Assembly (NCBI RefSeq): GCF_016839145.1
Contig: NZ_CP069303.1
Coordinates: 1,922,001 to 1,986,000 of the forward strand
Source of the DNA: Shinella sp. PSBB067
GTDB lineage: Bacteria > Pseudomonadota > Alphaproteobacteria > Rhizobiales > Rhizobiaceae
Length of the DNA stretch: 64,000 bases
Direction of reading: 5' to 3'
The notes below the pieces were generated by a model. The model was not told the DNA's origin and did no database searches. It saw only the letters and a list, made by a program, of their open reading frames with translations. Position numbers and translations under genes: made by a program. The number at the start of each line of letters is the position of its first letter. Position 1 is the stretch's first letter. Shown one piece after another: positions 62,261 through 64,000 of this stretch.

Positions 62261-63639
62261 CAGACGGCGCCCGCAACGGCGAGCGTCGGCAGCGGCCGCA
62301 CGAAGGCGCCGGTGCCGGGTTCGGCGAGCACCGTCGTGCCGTCGAAGGCGAGCCTGCCGCGCAGCCAGGTGGCCGAGACGCGCCACGGCAGGCGGATGCC
62401 GTTATAGGGCGACCAGCCGACGACGTTGTGACCGCTCGCCGCCGCATCATAGGTGTAAGGCTCGGGCGTCAGCACGGTGATGTCGGCATCCTTGCCGGCT
62501 TCGAGCGCGCCCTTGGCATGGTCCAGCCGGAAATGCCGCGCCGGGTTCAGCGCCATCAGCCCGGCCGCGCGCGTCAGCGGGATGCCGCGCTCCAGCGCGC
62601 CCTTGATAAAGAGCGGCACCATGACCTCCAGCCCCGGCACGCCGGAGGCGTTGGCCAGCATGTCCGGATCGGTCTTGCGATCCTCCGACCAGCTCACATG
62701 GTCGGTGGACACCAGCGTGACATTGCCGGCAGCGACATGCCGCCAGAGCTTTTCCACCTCGGCGCGCGGGCGGATGGGCGGGTTGATCTTCGCCTTGCCG
62801 CCGAGCCGGGCGACGTCGTTCTCCTCGTCGAGCGTCAGGTAATGGATGCAGCACTCGATGGTCGCGCGGTGCCCCTGCGCCCGGTAGGCCGCCGCGATCT
62901 CGTAGCCGCGGCCGAGCGAGCAATGCACCACATGCGCCGGGCAGCCGGTCGCCGCCCCCGTCTCGTAGATCTGGTTGGAGGCGAGCAGTTCCGTCAGCGG
63001 CGGGCGCGACAGGCCATGGGCGCGATAATCGGTGATGCCGGCCGCCTTCACCTTGGCGATCGCCGCGCGCACCGCCTCGTCGTCCTCGTTGTGCACGCCG
63101 GCCGTCAGCCCGGTCGGCGCGATGGCGCGGAAGCAGTCCTCCAGCAGCGCGGCCGGAATGCGCGGAAAGCGCTTCGGATCCGTGCCGAAGGTGGAGAACT
63201 TGAAGGCCGCGACGCCCGCCTCCACCATCTCGCCGATCCGCGCCGGTCCCTCCTCGGGATCGACCGTGCCATAGAGCGCGAAATCCACCCGCGCCTGCGG
63301 CCCCGCATGGTCCACCTTGCGCTTCACGGCCTCGGCCGAGCAGACAAGGTTGCCCTCGTCATAGGGCATGTCGACGATGGTCGTGACGCCGCCGGCCGCC
63401 GCCGAGCGCGTCGACCAGATGAAATCCTCCTGGTTCTTCTGCGAGAGCGAATGCACCTGCGCATCGATGGCGCCGGGCAGGATCAGCGCGCCGGAAAGAT
63501 CGTGCCGCTCCTTCGCCGCGGGCATAGTGCCCTGGCCGACATGCACCACCTTGCCGTCGCGCACCGCCACATGCCCGCCGTCCACGATGCGGTCCGCGAG
63601 AACCACGGTGCCTTTCACAACGAGATCGAAATCGGCCAT
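62260..63639 (-). CDS. Cyclic amidohydrolase (hydantoinase/dihydroorotase family)
   Basis: A 459-residue ring-opening amidohydrolase. Metal-site elements are LPGAIDAQVH (QxH instead of the usual HxH), AAFKFSTFG (probable carboxylated Lys), GVHNEDD, HVVHCSLGRG and VSTDHVSWS (Asp). The first His-to-Gln change is seen in some dihydroorotase-like groups. It probably opens hydantoin-5-propionate to N-carbamoyl-glutamate here. GGAGACCCCG precedes the ATG, 11 bases after the lyase stop. Confidence 0.87.
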   Translation of the reverse strand: MADFDLVVKGTVVLADRIVDGGHVAVRDGKVVHVGQGTMPAAKERHDLSGALILPGAIDAQVHSLSQKNQEDFIWSTRSAAAGGVTTIVDMPYDEGNLVCSAEAVKRKVDHAGPQARVDFALYGTVDPEEGPARIGEMVEAGVAAFKFSTFGTDPKRFPRIPAALLEDCFRAIAPTGLTAGVHNEDDEAVRAAIAKVKAAGITDYRAHGLSRPPLTELLASNQIYETGAATGCPAHVVHCSLGRGYEIAAAYRAQGHRATIECCIHYLTLDEENDVARLGGKAKINPPIRPRAEVEKLWRHVAAGNVTLVSTDHVSWSEDRKTDPDMLANASGVPGLEVMVPLFIKGALERGIPLTRAAGLMALNPARHFRLDHAKGALEAGKDADITVLTPEPYTYDAAASGHNVVGWSPYNGIRLPWRVSATWLRGRLAFDGTTVLAEPGTGAFVRPLPTLAVAGAV

Positions 63640-63650
63640 CGGGGTCTCCG

Positions 63651-64000
63651 TCAGGGCTTGAGGGCAAAGAAGGCGTCGAAATCCGCCATGGGCGCGGCCT
63701 CGACGAAGGCGGCGAGCGCCTCGGGGCTGGCAAGGTCGCGGTCGAGCGCCTCGATCTCGGCGGAGAGCGGCCTGTCCTTGCGATAGAAGGGGCTGATCGC
63801 CCGCGTGCGCTGGTAGGCGATGGCCGCCACGCCCTCGACATTGTCGCCGGCAAGGTCCACCGCCTGGGCGGAGAGCATGGCCTCGAGCGCCGCGAGCTGG
63901 TGGAGGTCGCGCACCTGGCTTTCCATGCGCTCGACGATGAGCGGCAGGAAGGTCGCCTCCTCCTCCAGTCCGCCGGCAACGACGATGGACTGCGCCGAGA
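63651..64000 (-). CDS. Histidine-ammonia-lyase-family enzyme, C-terminal part (candidate ergothionase)
   Basis: About 115 C-terminal residues of an aromatic-amino-acid-lyase (HAL/PAL) family protein are visible; the rest lies beyond the right edge. SAQSIVVAGGLEEEATFLP corresponds to the family's SAN-QED region, and LHQLAALEAMLSAQAVDLAG and FYRKDRPLSAEIEAL to the usual helical end of HutH. The catalytic MIO Ala-Ser-Gly is not in view. It is the most upstream visible gene of the operon with hydantoinase, carbamoylase, DUF917 and urocanase-like genes, which points to a trimethylamine-releasing lyase acting on ergothioneine. Confidence 0.75.
   Translation of the reverse strand, partial: SAQSIVVAGGLEEEATFLPLIVERMESQVRDLHQLAALEAMLSAQAVDLAGDNVEGVAAIAYQRTRAISPFYRKDRPLSAEIEALDRDLASPEALAAFVEAAPMADFDAFFALKP

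Overview
The window reads as a chromosomal segment of a high-GC alphaproteobacterium, most likely Rhizobiaceae (Rhizobium / Sinorhizobium / Shinella relatives). The reasons are: rnpB next to mraZ-rsmH, the start of the division and cell-wall cluster; a GGDD-type pyrophosphate phosphofructokinase; a type II lumazine synthase under an FMN riboswitch; rhizobial-type mosaic and palindromic intergenic repeats; and many TRAP and polyamine-type ABC importers. I saw no tRNA, rRNA, insertion sequence, phage gene or CRISPR array. Genus is not resolvable by eye.

Layout. 1-5.9 kb: rsmH (cut by the left edge), mraZ with a four-box MraZ operator over its promoter, rnpB, an FAD oxidase, a lytic transglycosylase, an amidase and a DjlA-like co-chaperone. 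6-18 kb: pfp, a LysE exporter whose ribosome site lies inside a hairpin, more peptidoglycan enzymes, a class C serine hydrolase, a GGDEF-EAL protein, an outer-membrane barrel and a 25-residue membrane peptide. 18-25 kb: an ArsR/methyltransferase regulator (SahR-like) with metF, ettA, a broken RNase T2 homologue, a lipase-like hydrolase and a DMT transporter. 25-35 kb: a CoA-transferase/ThDP-enzyme pair, small enzymes, an L,D-transpeptidase, a GH5 hydrolase, a protoglobin chemoreceptor and an orphan ParA.

35-44 kb is a catabolic cluster on the minus strand: N-formylglutamate-amidohydrolase-type hydrolase, TRAP transporter (Q, M, P), glutamine-synthetase-like ligase, aldehyde dehydrogenase and iron alcohol dehydrogenase. 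It is divergent from an RpiR regulator and an ABC importer, with two matching 16-bp operator-like sites 42 bp apart between them. The enzyme set suggests a gamma-glutamylation route for an amino alcohol. 48.7-49.5 kb is the FMN riboswitch with ribH. 49.7-55.7 kb holds a LuxR-type regulator divergent from a polyamine-type ABC importer plus a dehydrogenase.

The most interesting region is 57.9-64.0 kb (minus strand). It is a tightly coupled operon of a histidine-ammonia-lyase-family enzyme (cut by the right edge), a cyclic amidohydrolase, an M20 carbamoylase, a DUF917 (S-methyl-thiohydantoin desulfurase family) protein, a TfoX-domain protein and a divergent urocanase. The order of chemistry matches ergothioneine catabolism to glutamate (lyase, thiourocanate hydratase, desulfhydrase, hydantoinase, N-carbamoyl-glutamate hydrolase). 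The urocanase homologue lacks the usual active-site cysteine and the usual HHGGG segment, so it is probably not an ordinary HutU.
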